NCBI GenBank assembly: GCA_947259275.1
Contig: CAMYMH010000002.1
Span: forward strand, 62,001 to 126,000
Reading direction: 5' to 3'
Source of the DNA: an uncultured Acidimicrobiaceae bacterium
GTDB taxonomy: Bacteria; Actinomycetota; Acidimicrobiia; Spongiisociales; SHLN01
Length of the DNA: 64,000 bases
Shown here: positions 57,808-64,000 of the stretch, piece after piece
How the letters are laid out: every line of letters begins with the position of its first letter
Numbering within the stretch: position 1 is the stretch's first letter
Made by a program: the position numbers and the translations under genes
The notes under the pieces: model-generated
The model's database searches: none
What the model was told of the DNA's origin: nothing
The model's input: only the letters and a program-made list of their open reading frames with translations

Positions 57808-58491
57808 ATGGCCTCCATCCTGCTCATCGAGGACGACCAAAGGATTCGCGAGGCCCTCGCCCGCGCGCTCGCCCAGCGTGGACACGACGTACGAAGCTCG
57901 GCCAGCGGCCTCGCCGGGGTCGAGGATGCTCTGGCTGAGGCGGTTGACCTGGTCGTTCTCGACCTCGGGCTCCCGGATCTCGACGGGCTCGATGTACTCA
58001 AGATGATCCGGTCGGTGTCGCCGGTGCCGGTGGTCATCGCAACGGCTCGCGACGAGGAGGCCGAGATTGTCCGGGCCCTCGACGCTGGAGCCGACGACTA
58101 CGTCGTCAAGCCCTTCTCCTCCGATCAGCTCGACGCCCGCATCCGCGCCGTTCTCCGCCGCCTCGGTACTGAAGAGGAGTCGGGGCCGATCGTGGTGGGC
58201 GACCTCTCGATCGATCCCCAGTCGCGCGATGCATCATTGGCCGGCAAACCGCTCGAACTGTCCCGCCGGGAGTTCGACCTGCTCCTGTTTCTCGCCCGCC
58301 GGGCCGGAGCGGTTGTCGGGAAGCGGGAGATACTTGCCGAGGTGTGGCGCCAGCCGTACGGAGGGGCAGACAAGACGGTTGATGTGCACATCTCATGGCT
58401 TCGTCGCAAGCTGGGCGAGTCCGCCGCCGAGCCCCGCTTTCTGCACACCGTGCGCGGGGTCGGCATCAAGCTGGTCGATCCCGGCTCGTGA
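57808..58491 (+). CDS. OmpR/PhoP-family response regulator
   Basis: A 227-residue regulator. The receiver has the acidic pair IEDDQRIREALARALAQRGH, phospho-acceptor Asp52 in VLDLGLPDLDGLDVLK, a conserved Thr in VVIATARDEEAEIV and Lys in DDYVVKPFSSDQLDARIRAV. The winged-helix DNA-binding domain follows about residue 130 (LELSRREFDLLLFLARRAGA, KTVDVHISWLRRKLGE, FLHTVRGVGIKL). Its stop overlaps the GTG start of the histidine kinase gene by 4 bp. A TAAG array upstream suggests autoregulation. Confidence 0.95.
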   Translation: MASILLIEDDQRIREALARALAQRGHDVRSSASGLAGVEDALAEAVDLVVLDLGLPDLDGLDVLKMIRSVSPVPVVIATARDEEAEIVRALDAGADDYVVKPFSSDQLDARIRAVLRRLGTEEESGPIVVGDLSIDPQSRDASLAGKPLELSRREFDLLLFLARRAGAVVGKREILAEVWRQPYGGADKTVDVHISWLRRKLGESAAEPRFLHTVRGVGIKLVDPGS

Positions 58492-59822
58492 GACGCCGGC
58501 TCATTGGACTGGCCGGGGCGGTCGCCGCCATGGTGGTGGTGGCGTTTCTGGTGCCGCTCGCCTTTCTGGTGCGAGACCTGGCCCGGGACCGGGCGCTGTC
58601 GACCGCCGAACGCAACACCCAGATCGTTGCTCAGAACCTGTCGCTGGTCCCGGCCGGCGACGTAGCTCGGATTGAGGCTGTTCTCGCCACTGTGGCAGCC
58701 CGGTCCGAGGAACTCATGTCGGTGGTCCTCAGTGATAACTCGGTGGTGGGGGCCGAGTTCGAGGTTGGCGAGATCGAGTTGCGCGCCCGCCTCGGCGAGT
58801 CAATTACTACGCCGGTCACCGGAGGTGCGGCCGTCGTCGTCCCGGTGGTGCAGGCAGAGGGGACGCCGCTGGTTGTGCGCTCCTTTGTTCCGGGTGAGAT
58901 CCTCACCAAGAACGTCTGGCCGATCATCTTGCTGCTTGGCGTGGTCGGGCTGGTCCTCATGCTCATCGCGGTGGGGGTGGCTGATCGCATGAGTCGTTCG
59001 CTGGTCGAGCCCGTTCAGGAGCTCTCGGAGGCAGCCGCCCGGGTGTCGCTTGGCGATCTGGCGGCTCGGGTCGAGCCGGCCGGCCCTCCGGAGGTCGTGG
59101 AGGTGGGGTCTGCTTTCAATCGGCTGGTGGAGCGGATCGGTTCGCTGCTCTCTTCCGAGCGGGAGTCGGTCGCCGACCTGGCCCACCGCCTCCGCACGCC
59201 GCTGACCGCGCTGCGGCTCGACGTCGAAGCACTCGAAGACCCGATGATGGCGGCCCGCCTGGAAGAGGACGTTGACGCGCTTGAGCGGACGGTGGATTTC
59301 GTAATCGAGCAGGCCAGGCGGCCGGTCCGGGAAGGCGTCGGAACCACCACCGATCTCGGAGTCGTCGCCAGAGAGCGGGTCACCTTCTGGGGGCCGCTGG
59401 CGGAGGATCAGGGCCGGAGATGGGAGATCTCCGTCGCTCCCGGCTCCCACCCGGTCGCCGTCAACGCAACCGATTTGGCGGCAGCTATCGACGCCCTGAT
59501 CGGGAACGTTTTCGATCACACCCCCGTCGGCACCGGCTTCGCGGTGGTTGTAACCGGCGGAGCGGCCGGCCCGCGGCTGATCGTCATGGACGAAGGTCCC
59601 GGGTTCTCTCATTCATGGGTGATCGAGCGCGGCACCAGCACCCGTCAGTCGACGGGACTCGGTCTCGATATTGCTCGCTCAACCGTGGAAGCAGCCGGGG
59701 GAGTGCTGACACTTCCGGAGGATCCCGGCGGAGCCCAGGTCGCGCTCGAGTTCCCCGCCGCCGACCGCCACCCGTACGGCCGTGAGACGCCAATCCGGGG
59801 ATGGCCAGGAGTCCAACCGTGA
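58488..59822 (+). CDS. sensor histidine kinase (HAMP-HisKA-HATPase)
   Basis: A 444-residue kinase started by GTG 58488. Helix 1 (AGAVAAMVVVAFLVPLAFLV), an extracytoplasmic sensor of about 105 residues, and helix 2 (VWPIILLLGVVGLVLMLIAV) lead into HAMP (LVEPVQELSEAAARVSLGDL). The phospho-acceptor His233 is in DLAHRLRTPLTALRLDVEAL. N-box VNATDLAAAIDALIGNVFDH, DEGPGFS and TGLGLDIARSTVEAAGG make up the ATPase. The last residues after ALEFPA are atypical (see finding on the truncated antisense gene). It is the partner of the preceding response regulator. Confidence 0.93.
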   Translation: MRRRLIGLAGAVAAMVVVAFLVPLAFLVRDLARDRALSTAERNTQIVAQNLSLVPAGDVARIEAVLATVAARSEELMSVVLSDNSVVGAEFEVGEIELRARLGESITTPVTGGAAVVVPVVQAEGTPLVVRSFVPGEILTKNVWPIILLLGVVGLVLMLIAVGVADRMSRSLVEPVQELSEAAARVSLGDLAARVEPAGPPEVVEVGSAFNRLVERIGSLLSSERESVADLAHRLRTPLTALRLDVEALEDPMMAARLEEDVDALERTVDFVIEQARRPVREGVGTTTDLGVVARERVTFWGPLAEDQGRRWEISVAPGSHPVAVNATDLAAAIDALIGNVFDHTPVGTGFAVVVTGGAAGPRLIVMDEGPGFSHSWVIERGTSTRQSTGLGLDIARSTVEAAGGVLTLPEDPGGAQVALEFPAADRHPYGRETPIRGWPGVQP

Positions 59823-59899
59823 GTGCCAGAACGTATCGCATTCGGTCCTTCATCCGCGTGTCCTTCTCTTTGGTGGCCCGACCATCGGCCAAAGCCGAT

Positions 59900-59925
59900 C
59901 AAGGCCGTGCTAAGGCACCTGTAAG
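59900..59925. promoter_or_regulatory. second three-box TAAG-like array at 11-bp spacing
   Basis: CAAG at 59900, TAAG at 59911 and TAAG at 59922 repeat the spacing of the array at 57743. It lies about 100 bp before tatA and 78 bp after the histidine kinase stop. A same-strand target (tatA) or a lost leftward gene is possible. Confidence 0.5.
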
Positions 59926-60022
59926 GGTCGGCTAGTCCCTCAAGGGAGTCCGCTACGTCGACGTGTGAGGCGGACATCCGGCGGCATGGCCTACACTTCG
60001 ATCACACAAACCAAGGGTTCGC

Positions 60023-60208
60023 ATGATTGCTGCAATTGGACTCGGATGGGGTGAGGCCATCGTGGTCCTCGTCGTTCTACTCGTGCTGTTTGGCGCCAAG
60101 CGTCTGCCCGAGCTGGCCCGCTCGCTCGGAGGCTCGGTCAAGGAGCTTCAAAAGGGCCTCGAGGAGGGCCTCGCCGACGATGAGGAATCCGAGGAAACGA
60201 AGAGCTAG
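60023..60208 (+). CDS. tatA: twin-arginine translocase subunit TatA
   Basis: A 61-residue protein, with ATG 60023 preceded by AAGGGTTCGC. A short N-terminal membrane helix (GWGEAIVVLVVLLVLFGAKR) with the conserved Phe-Gly hinge is followed by the amphipathic helix PELARSLGGSVKELQKGLEE and an acidic tail. This is the TatA/E family. TatA oligomers form the pore for folded substrates. Neither tatB nor tatC is adjacent. It stands between the two-component operon and the hairpin-repeat region. Confidence 0.9.
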   Translation: MIAAIGLGWGEAIVVLVVLLVLFGAKRLPELARSLGGSVKELQKGLEEGLADDEESEETKS

Positions 60209-60284
60209 GCCCTTCTACCGCTGCCTCCAGGTTGTTCCCGCAGCTTCCTTCCCCCCGCCGCGGGGACTGAGGCTATCTGACCCA

Positions 60285-60505
60285 GACGCGACCGAGAGAC
60301 GAGCCGTATGGGGAGGAGCCCGTCTCTCAGTTCGTCTCAGAACCCGAACAGGAGATGAATCTCCAGTGCTCTGAGTTCGCCATCGGTGGCGATAACGATG
60401 CGAGTATCCCCGATCCGTATTCACCTCCCTAGGGCCGAAAGTCCTTCCTTTCGGGACCGGGACGCGACTGAGGGACAGGCCGTGGGGGAGGTGCCCGTCC
60501 CTCAG
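60285..60505. repeat. two tandem copies of a 45-nt hairpin element in a 309-bp gene-free gap
   Basis: Copies at 60285-60330 and 60461-60505 start with GACGCGAC and share GCCGT, GGGGAGG and GCCCGTC blocks. Each folds: arm GAGAGAC with GTCTCTC in copy 1, TGAGGGAC with GTCCCTCA in copy 2. The A-to-G change in one arm is matched by T-to-C in the other, a compensatory pair. Between the copies (60350-60460) are smaller hairpins, such as CCGAAAG-tccttc-CTTTCGG at 60435-60454. The gap from 60209 to 60517 lies between tatA and the convergent DsrE gene; I see no ORF in it. Confidence 0.65.
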
Positions 60506-60517
60506 TGATTGTTCTTG

Positions 60518-60997
60518 TCAGGTGAAGAGCAGCTGGGCGCCCTCGTTGAGCTCCATGAAGTCGCCGGCCGAGATGATGTCTTCGACTCCCTCGAAGAAGT
60601 CATCCTCATCCAGGCCCATCATGTCGACCGACATCCGACAGGCCCACATCGTGACGCCCATCTCGTGCAGCATCTCCATGAACTCGGGAACGTCGGGGAC
60701 GTCCAGGTCCGAGATCTGTTTCCTCATCATCTTGGTTGCCATCGTCGCCATGCCCGGCATCGGGGCCAGCGCCTGTGGGATCGGCATCGAGGTGTTGCCG
60801 ACCGGAGTAACGGCCAGCTTGTCCATCTTCTGCTTGGTGATGACATCCATCCCCCAGAAGGTGAAGAACAAATGGGTATCGATCCCTTCGGCGGCGGCCG
60901 CGTTCGCCATGATCAGGCTGGGGTAGGCCCCGTCGAGGGTTCCCTTGCTGACAACAATGCAGAGCTTGCGATCTGACTCAGTATCGAATCTGTCCAT
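60518..60997 (-). CDS. DsrE/DsrF-like sulfur-carrier family protein
   Basis: A 159-residue protein of the DsrE/F/H (or peroxiredoxin-like DsrE) fold with ATG 60997 after a TAGGAGCC site. RKLCIVVSKGTLDGAYPSLI and ANAAAAEGIDTHLFFTFWGM form the Rossmann-like start; MHEMGVTMWACRMSVDMMGL has the conserved Cys in the usual active-site position. The Met-rich centre (PMPGMATMATKMMRKQ) is characteristic of this subgroup. It may accept sulfane sulfur from or pass it to the TusE/DsrC protein encoded immediately upstream (8-bp gap). It is the last gene of the operon. Confidence 0.88.
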   Translation of the reverse strand: MDRFDTESDRKLCIVVSKGTLDGAYPSLIMANAAAAEGIDTHLFFTFWGMDVITKQKMDKLAVTPVGNTSMPIPQALAPMPGMATMATKMMRKQISDLDVPDVPEFMEMLHEMGVTMWACRMSVDMMGLDEDDFFEGVEDIISAGDFMELNEGAQLLFT

Positions 60998-61005
60998 GAT
61001 GGCTC

Positions 61006-61323
61006 CTACACGCAGCCCTTGGGCTTGGGTACGCCGGACACGTAGCTCATCTTCTTGGCCGGCTTCTTGGGGAACAGCGCGAACAGCTGCTTGGTCGGGA
61101 CGCCGGTTTCGGTTGAGACCCGGCGCAGCGTCGGGCTCTCACCCTTGGCGTCGAAGTCGGTGCGGCAGAACTTGATGACCGTCCAGTGGTCCTCGGTCAG
61201 TTCATCGACGCCGACCTGTGAAGCCAGTTCACCTGCCATGTCTTCGGTCCAGACGTTGGGATCGACGAAGAAGCCCTCCTCGTCTACCTGGACCTCGGTC
61301 CCGGCGATTGTCTCGGTTGCCAT
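61006..61323 (-). CDS. tusE: TusE/DsrC/DsvC family sulfur relay protein
   Basis: A 105-residue DsrC-like protein with ATG 61323 and AGGAGGAACAC upstream. VQVDEEGFFVDPNVWTEDMA, LTEDHWTVIKFCRTDF and the C-terminal LFALFPKKPAKKMSYVSGVP ending KPKGCV match the family. The penultimate Cys104 is present, but the second redox Cys ten residues earlier in true DsrC is absent (Tyr94, with Ser93 before it). This single-Cys form is TusE-like: it can carry a persulfide but not the intramolecular trisulfide of dissimilatory sulfite reductase. It sits between DUF1641 and DsrE genes. Confidence 0.9.
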   Translation of the reverse strand: MATETIAGTEVQVDEEGFFVDPNVWTEDMAGELASQVGVDELTEDHWTVIKFCRTDFDAKGESPTLRRVSTETGVPTKQLFALFPKKPAKKMSYVSGVPKPKGCV

Positions 61324-61346
61324 GTGTTCCTCCTATCAGGATTTGG

Positions 61347-62027
61347 CTAGTTGGTTGGGTCTTCCCCGCCCATGGTGCGGAGCATCCCGAGTAGCCGGGC
61401 GAGGCCGCGCTTGACCTCGGGATCACGCATCTGGCGGGCGAGCTTGAGCAAGGAGGTCGATTCGACGTCGGCTTCCTCCATCGAGTCGACGGTGCGGCGG
61501 AGCATCGTCATCACTTCGGGCTGGGTCATCTGCTTGACGGTGTCGAGGATGAGCACGATGTTGTCGCCCAGGGCCCGGATGTCTGCTTCGTCATAGGCGG
61601 TCACGACTCGATCGAAGACTCCGAACCCTTCTTTGGCAAAGGTGAAATAGCCGCGCTGCTCGAGATCGGCGAGGCGTTCGGTGATTGCCAGGAAGGCATC
61701 GCCCGTCAGCGGCATGATGTCTTCGAGCAGAACATGACCCGCCTGGAGTTGGGCGAGGGTGGCGTCGAGCGTGTCGGCGCTCTCGGCGAATCGCTTGAGC
61801 AATCGCATCACCTTCACCATGTCGAGGTCGGTGGTGGCGAGCTCTTCGGTCACAGTGCCCATCGCCTGGGTGGCAATCGGGCTCAGATCCGAGATCAGCT
61901 CGGTCACAATCTCCCGTTGGGCGGCTTGCTGTCGGGCGTGGGCCGTCAGGAACTCGACATGTTCGGAGAGCCGGTCGAGCTTGGCTTCGAGTTGGAAGAG
62001 ACGGTCGGTGTCGAGCATGGTGGTCAC
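61347..62027 (-). CDS. DUF1641 family protein
   Basis: A 226-residue protein. The start GTG 62027 overlaps the SQR stop (GTGA); ATG 62018 is the next option. An N-terminal coiled coil (LFQLEAKLDRLSEHVEFLTA) precedes the conserved part (LIVLILDTVKQMTQPEVMTM-like segment, LLKLARQMRDPEVKRGLARL and GLARLLGMLRTMG). DUF1641 proteins are regularly neighbours of sulfide:quinone oxidoreductase or formate dehydrogenase genes; their function is unknown. They may be membrane- or complex-binding adaptors for the flavoprotein. Confidence 0.88.
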   Translation of the reverse strand: MTTMLDTDRLFQLEAKLDRLSEHVEFLTAHARQQAAQREIVTELISDLSPIATQAMGTVTEELATTDLDMVKVMRLLKRFAESADTLDATLAQLQAGHVLLEDIMPLTGDAFLAITERLADLEQRGYFTFAKEGFGVFDRVVTAYDEADIRALGDNIVLILDTVKQMTQPEVMTMLRRTVDSMEEADVESTSLLKLARQMRDPEVKRGLARLLGMLRTMGGEDPTN

Positions 62028-63265
62028 ACGCCCACCTCTTCCTGGATCTTGCCGGCCAGCGACATCTGGGCTTCGAGTGGAAGCTCACGGCCCGGCAGGA
62101 GCAGGTTCCAGTAGGTCCACTTGAACATCATCTTGCCCCAGTGGTTGGCCTCGGTCTCCTTGAGCAGCGAGAAAGGGCCGATGCCCGGCAGCGGGTACTT
62201 GCCGGGCAGCGGCTCGGTGTCGTAGTTGAAGTCGATCAACAGTCCCTTGCCGAAGCCCGATTCGATGAAACAGTTGGCGTGTCCGTCGAAGCGCTCGGTC
62301 ATGGGACGTCCCTCGATGTGGTTGGGGAAGTTCTCCGTGAACATTTCCACCGCGAAGTGGGCGACCGATCCGGCCTTTGAGGTGGGCAGGTCGGCGGCAT
62401 CGCCCAGGGCAAAGATGTTGTCGTAGTCGGTCGACAGGAACGTGTGTTTGTCCACCGGGACATGATTGAGCTCGTTGCCGAGGCCCGAACGTTCGATGTA
62501 TTCGGCTCCCATGTTGATGGGAATCACCACCAGCAGGTCGTAGGGGATCTCGCGTTCGTCGTAGGAGACGATGACCTTTCGCTCGGGATCAACCCGTTCC
62601 GGGTAGTAGTCCGTCTCGATGGCAATGTTCTTGCTTTCGAGCACGCCGGACAGGTGCTTGGCCGCCACCGGTTTGGTGAAGGCTTCGGAGGTCACCGTCG
62701 AGTACGTGATGTCGACCTGGTCGCGTATGCCGCGTTCGTGGAAGTAGGAGTCGGCCAGGAAGTTGAACTCGAGCGGGGCTACCGGGCACTTGAACGGGAG
62801 CTCCATCACGCTGACGACCAGCCTGCCGCCTTCCCAATCCTTGAAGGCTTCCCGCAGGGCGACGGCTCCGTCGACGGTGTAGAAGTCGTGGACCGTCTTA
62901 CGCCACTCGTCCCCGATCAGACCGGGGGTCATGTCGGGACGCGGCTCGGTTCCGGTGGCGATCACGAGCTGGTCGTAGTCCAGGATGTTCCCGCCGGCCA
63001 GGTACACCTGGCTGGCCTCCGGGTCCACCCGGTCGATTTCCGAAACAATCAGATCGACTCCGGAGGGTATGAACCGCTGCTTCGGCTTGACTACATCCTG
63101 TTTCGTGTACACGCCGAAGGGAATGAATAGAAAACCGGGCTGGTAGTAGTGGGTTTCGTCTTGATCGACGATCGTGATCTGCCACTCCTCACCGAGAACG
63201 GGACGGAGCTTGTTGACCACCATCGTTCCGGCGGTGCCGGCGCCGAGGACGACGAGCTTGTTCAC
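62024..63265 (-). CDS. sqr: sulfide:quinone oxidoreductase family flavoprotein
   Basis: A 413-residue pyridine-nucleotide-disulfide-fold protein starting at GTG 63265. NKLVVLGAGTAGTMVVNKLR is the FAD-binding fold; the catalytic cysteines are Cys160 in MELPFKCPVAPLEFNF and Cys332 in FDGHANCFIESGFGKG. FALGDAADLPTSKAGSVAHF binds the second part of FAD, and the C-terminal HWGKMMFKWTYWNLLLPGRE is the amphipathic membrane anchor near the quinone site. It oxidises sulfide to polysulfide and passes electrons to menaquinone. It overlaps its neighbours on both sides by 4 bp, so translation is coupled with PocR and DUF1641. Confidence 0.93.
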   Translation of the reverse strand: MNKLVVLGAGTAGTMVVNKLRPVLGEEWQITIVDQDETHYYQPGFLFIPFGVYTKQDVVKPKQRFIPSGVDLIVSEIDRVDPEASQVYLAGGNILDYDQLVIATGTEPRPDMTPGLIGDEWRKTVHDFYTVDGAVALREAFKDWEGGRLVVSVMELPFKCPVAPLEFNFLADSYFHERGIRDQVDITYSTVTSEAFTKPVAAKHLSGVLESKNIAIETDYYPERVDPERKVIVSYDEREIPYDLLVVIPINMGAEYIERSGLGNELNHVPVDKHTFLSTDYDNIFALGDAADLPTSKAGSVAHFAVEMFTENFPNHIEGRPMTERFDGHANCFIESGFGKGLLIDFNYDTEPLPGKYPLPGIGPFSLLKETEANHWGKMMFKWTYWNLLLPGRELPLEAQMSLAGKIQEEVGV

Positions 63266-64000
63266 GAGGGCACTCCTTTGCTGGTTGAGCCGGCCAGCGA
63301 CGCGATGGTGTCGAGACGATCGACGAGTCGCGAGCGCTCGCGGGCGATACGGGAAAACAGGCTGCTGATGCGGGGGAGGTATTCGAGGACCCAGGCCTGG
63401 TGGCTCCGATCGAGGTAGAAGACCTCATCGATGTGTTCGGCGATGCTGTCGGCGGGAACCCCCAGCTCGGCCGCGAGTCCGCGGACCTGGTCGGCGGCCG
63501 GTGGCCACTCCGAGGGGGCGATCCCTCCCATGACGACGATGCCCTTGAGTTCGGGACCAACCCGGATGAACCCCGGCGCACATTCAAAGCCCAGGGGGGT
63601 AGGCCGGAAACGGGGGATTCGATCCGGGTCGGCGCCGAGCTCGCGCCAGGTGTCCGCGCACAGCGGGTGGGTGGCAGGGTTGTTGTGCACATACTTGAAC
63701 AAACCGCACGGATTGGCAGGCTCGATGAGGGGTTGGCCGTCGAGGTCGGTTACCAGCACCATCACCCCGAAGATGCTGCCGAGCAGGTCGGCGAGGGGTT
63801 TGGCGACGCCGGGAAGCAGCAGGTCGGCCAGGTCTCCAAAGGCTTGTTCGGCTTCGGGGGTGGGCTGGCCGCCGGCCAGCCAGGCTTCGATCTCACGAGC
63901 CGGAAAGCGCCATTGGCGGCCGACCTTGATGGCCGGCAGCCTGCCGGATTCGGCCATCCGGTAGATGGTCGAGCGGTCGACGTTGATGAGCTCTTGGAGA
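63262..64000 (-). CDS. PocR-domain regulator with excisionase-type HTH, N-terminus beyond window
   Basis: The frame is open to the right edge. The N-terminal visible residues LQELINVDRSTIYRMAESGR followed by LPAIKVGRQWRFPAREIEAW form a MerR/excisionase-family helix-turn-helix; only a few residues are missing. From about residue 60 there is a PocR-type ligand-binding domain: SIFGVMVLVTDLDGQPLIEP, ANPCGLFKYVHNNPATHPLC, and GFECAPGFIRVGPELKGIVV. PocR domains carry conserved Cys residues that bind small compounds or metal. It heads the sulfur operon (GTGA overlap with SQR), so it probably controls it in response to sulfide, polysulfide or a related signal. Confidence 0.85.
   Translation of the reverse strand, partial: LQELINVDRSTIYRMAESGRLPAIKVGRQWRFPAREIEAWLAGGQPTPEAEQAFGDLADLLLPGVAKPLADLLGSIFGVMVLVTDLDGQPLIEPANPCGLFKYVHNNPATHPLCADTWRELGADPDRIPRFRPTPLGFECAPGFIRVGPELKGIVVMGGIAPSEWPPAADQVRGLAAELGVPADSIAEHIDEVFYLDRSHQAWVLEYLPRISSLFSRIARERSRLVDRLDTIASLAGSTSKGVPS

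Overview
This 64 kb window is GC-rich and densely coded, with many start/stop overlaps (ATGA, GTGA, TGATG) and frequent GTG starts. The gene content points to a free-living actinobacterium: a DUF222/HNH endonuclease, a mycobacterial-type ATP-dependent DNA ligase, a SARP/BTAD regulator, a BON+OmpA protein of ArfA type, and the MEP-pathway gene ispG. Several features (sulfide:quinone oxidoreductase with DsrE/TusE/DUF1641, a selenoprotein, pyruvate phosphate dikinase) would suit an Acidimicrobiia-like lineage. That placement is inference; no rRNA or ribosomal-protein cluster is present to confirm it.

Region 1-11.8 kb is a minus-strand surface-polysaccharide or glycoconjugate cluster. In order of transcription (right to left) it holds a glycoside-hydrolase-like/GT2 membrane fusion, an ABC exporter, two APH-fold kinases, three paralogous glycosyltransferase-like proteins interrupted by a polysaccharide pyruvyl transferase, and a GT4 glycosyltransferase that runs off the left edge. 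Region 12-26 kb is mixed housekeeping: two adjacent fold-type-II PLP enzymes, a BON/OmpA envelope protein with a membrane coiled-coil partner, a HEAT-repeat protein translationally coupled to an HD-GYP phosphodiesterase, an acyl-CoA synthetase, DNA ligase, a cyclic-nucleotide-binding protein, ispG and a TetR regulator.

Region 27-31.3 kb is the most notable part. A minus-strand operon encodes an FAD-dependent oxidoreductase, DUF1365, a cyclopropane-fatty-acid-synthase-type methyltransferase, and then an AhpD-like protein whose gene contains an in-frame TGA. The TGA sits exactly at the second position of the CxxCxxxH redox motif (Cys208-Phe-Tyr-Sec211-x3-His215). Reading the frame through the TGA gives one 328-residue selenoprotein; ordinary gene calling breaks it into two fragments.

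Region 31-47 kb holds ppdK, a CDF transporter, infA, a CPA antiporter, a GerW-like protein, an M20 peptidase, a flippase-like membrane protein, galM and an adenine/adenosine deaminase. It also holds a 1273-residue SARP/ATPase/TPR/DeoR-HTH regulator followed by a 30-codon gene for a tiny secreted peptide, an arrangement resembling TPR-regulator/peptide signalling pairs. Region 47-60 kb has a giant hybrid histidine kinase, DUF222/HNH, two dienelactone hydrolases, a flavodoxin-like reductase, a UbiA prenyltransferase, an OmpR/HK two-component operon bracketed by 11-bp-periodic TAAG arrays, and tatA. Region 60.2-64 kb has a tandemly duplicated hairpin element, then a translationally coupled sulfur operon (PocR-type regulator, SQR, DUF1641, TusE/DsrC, DsrE).

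No tRNA, rRNA, insertion sequence, prophage or CRISPR array was seen. Two heptanucleotide tandem repeats and a family of short palindromes occupy intergenic gaps.
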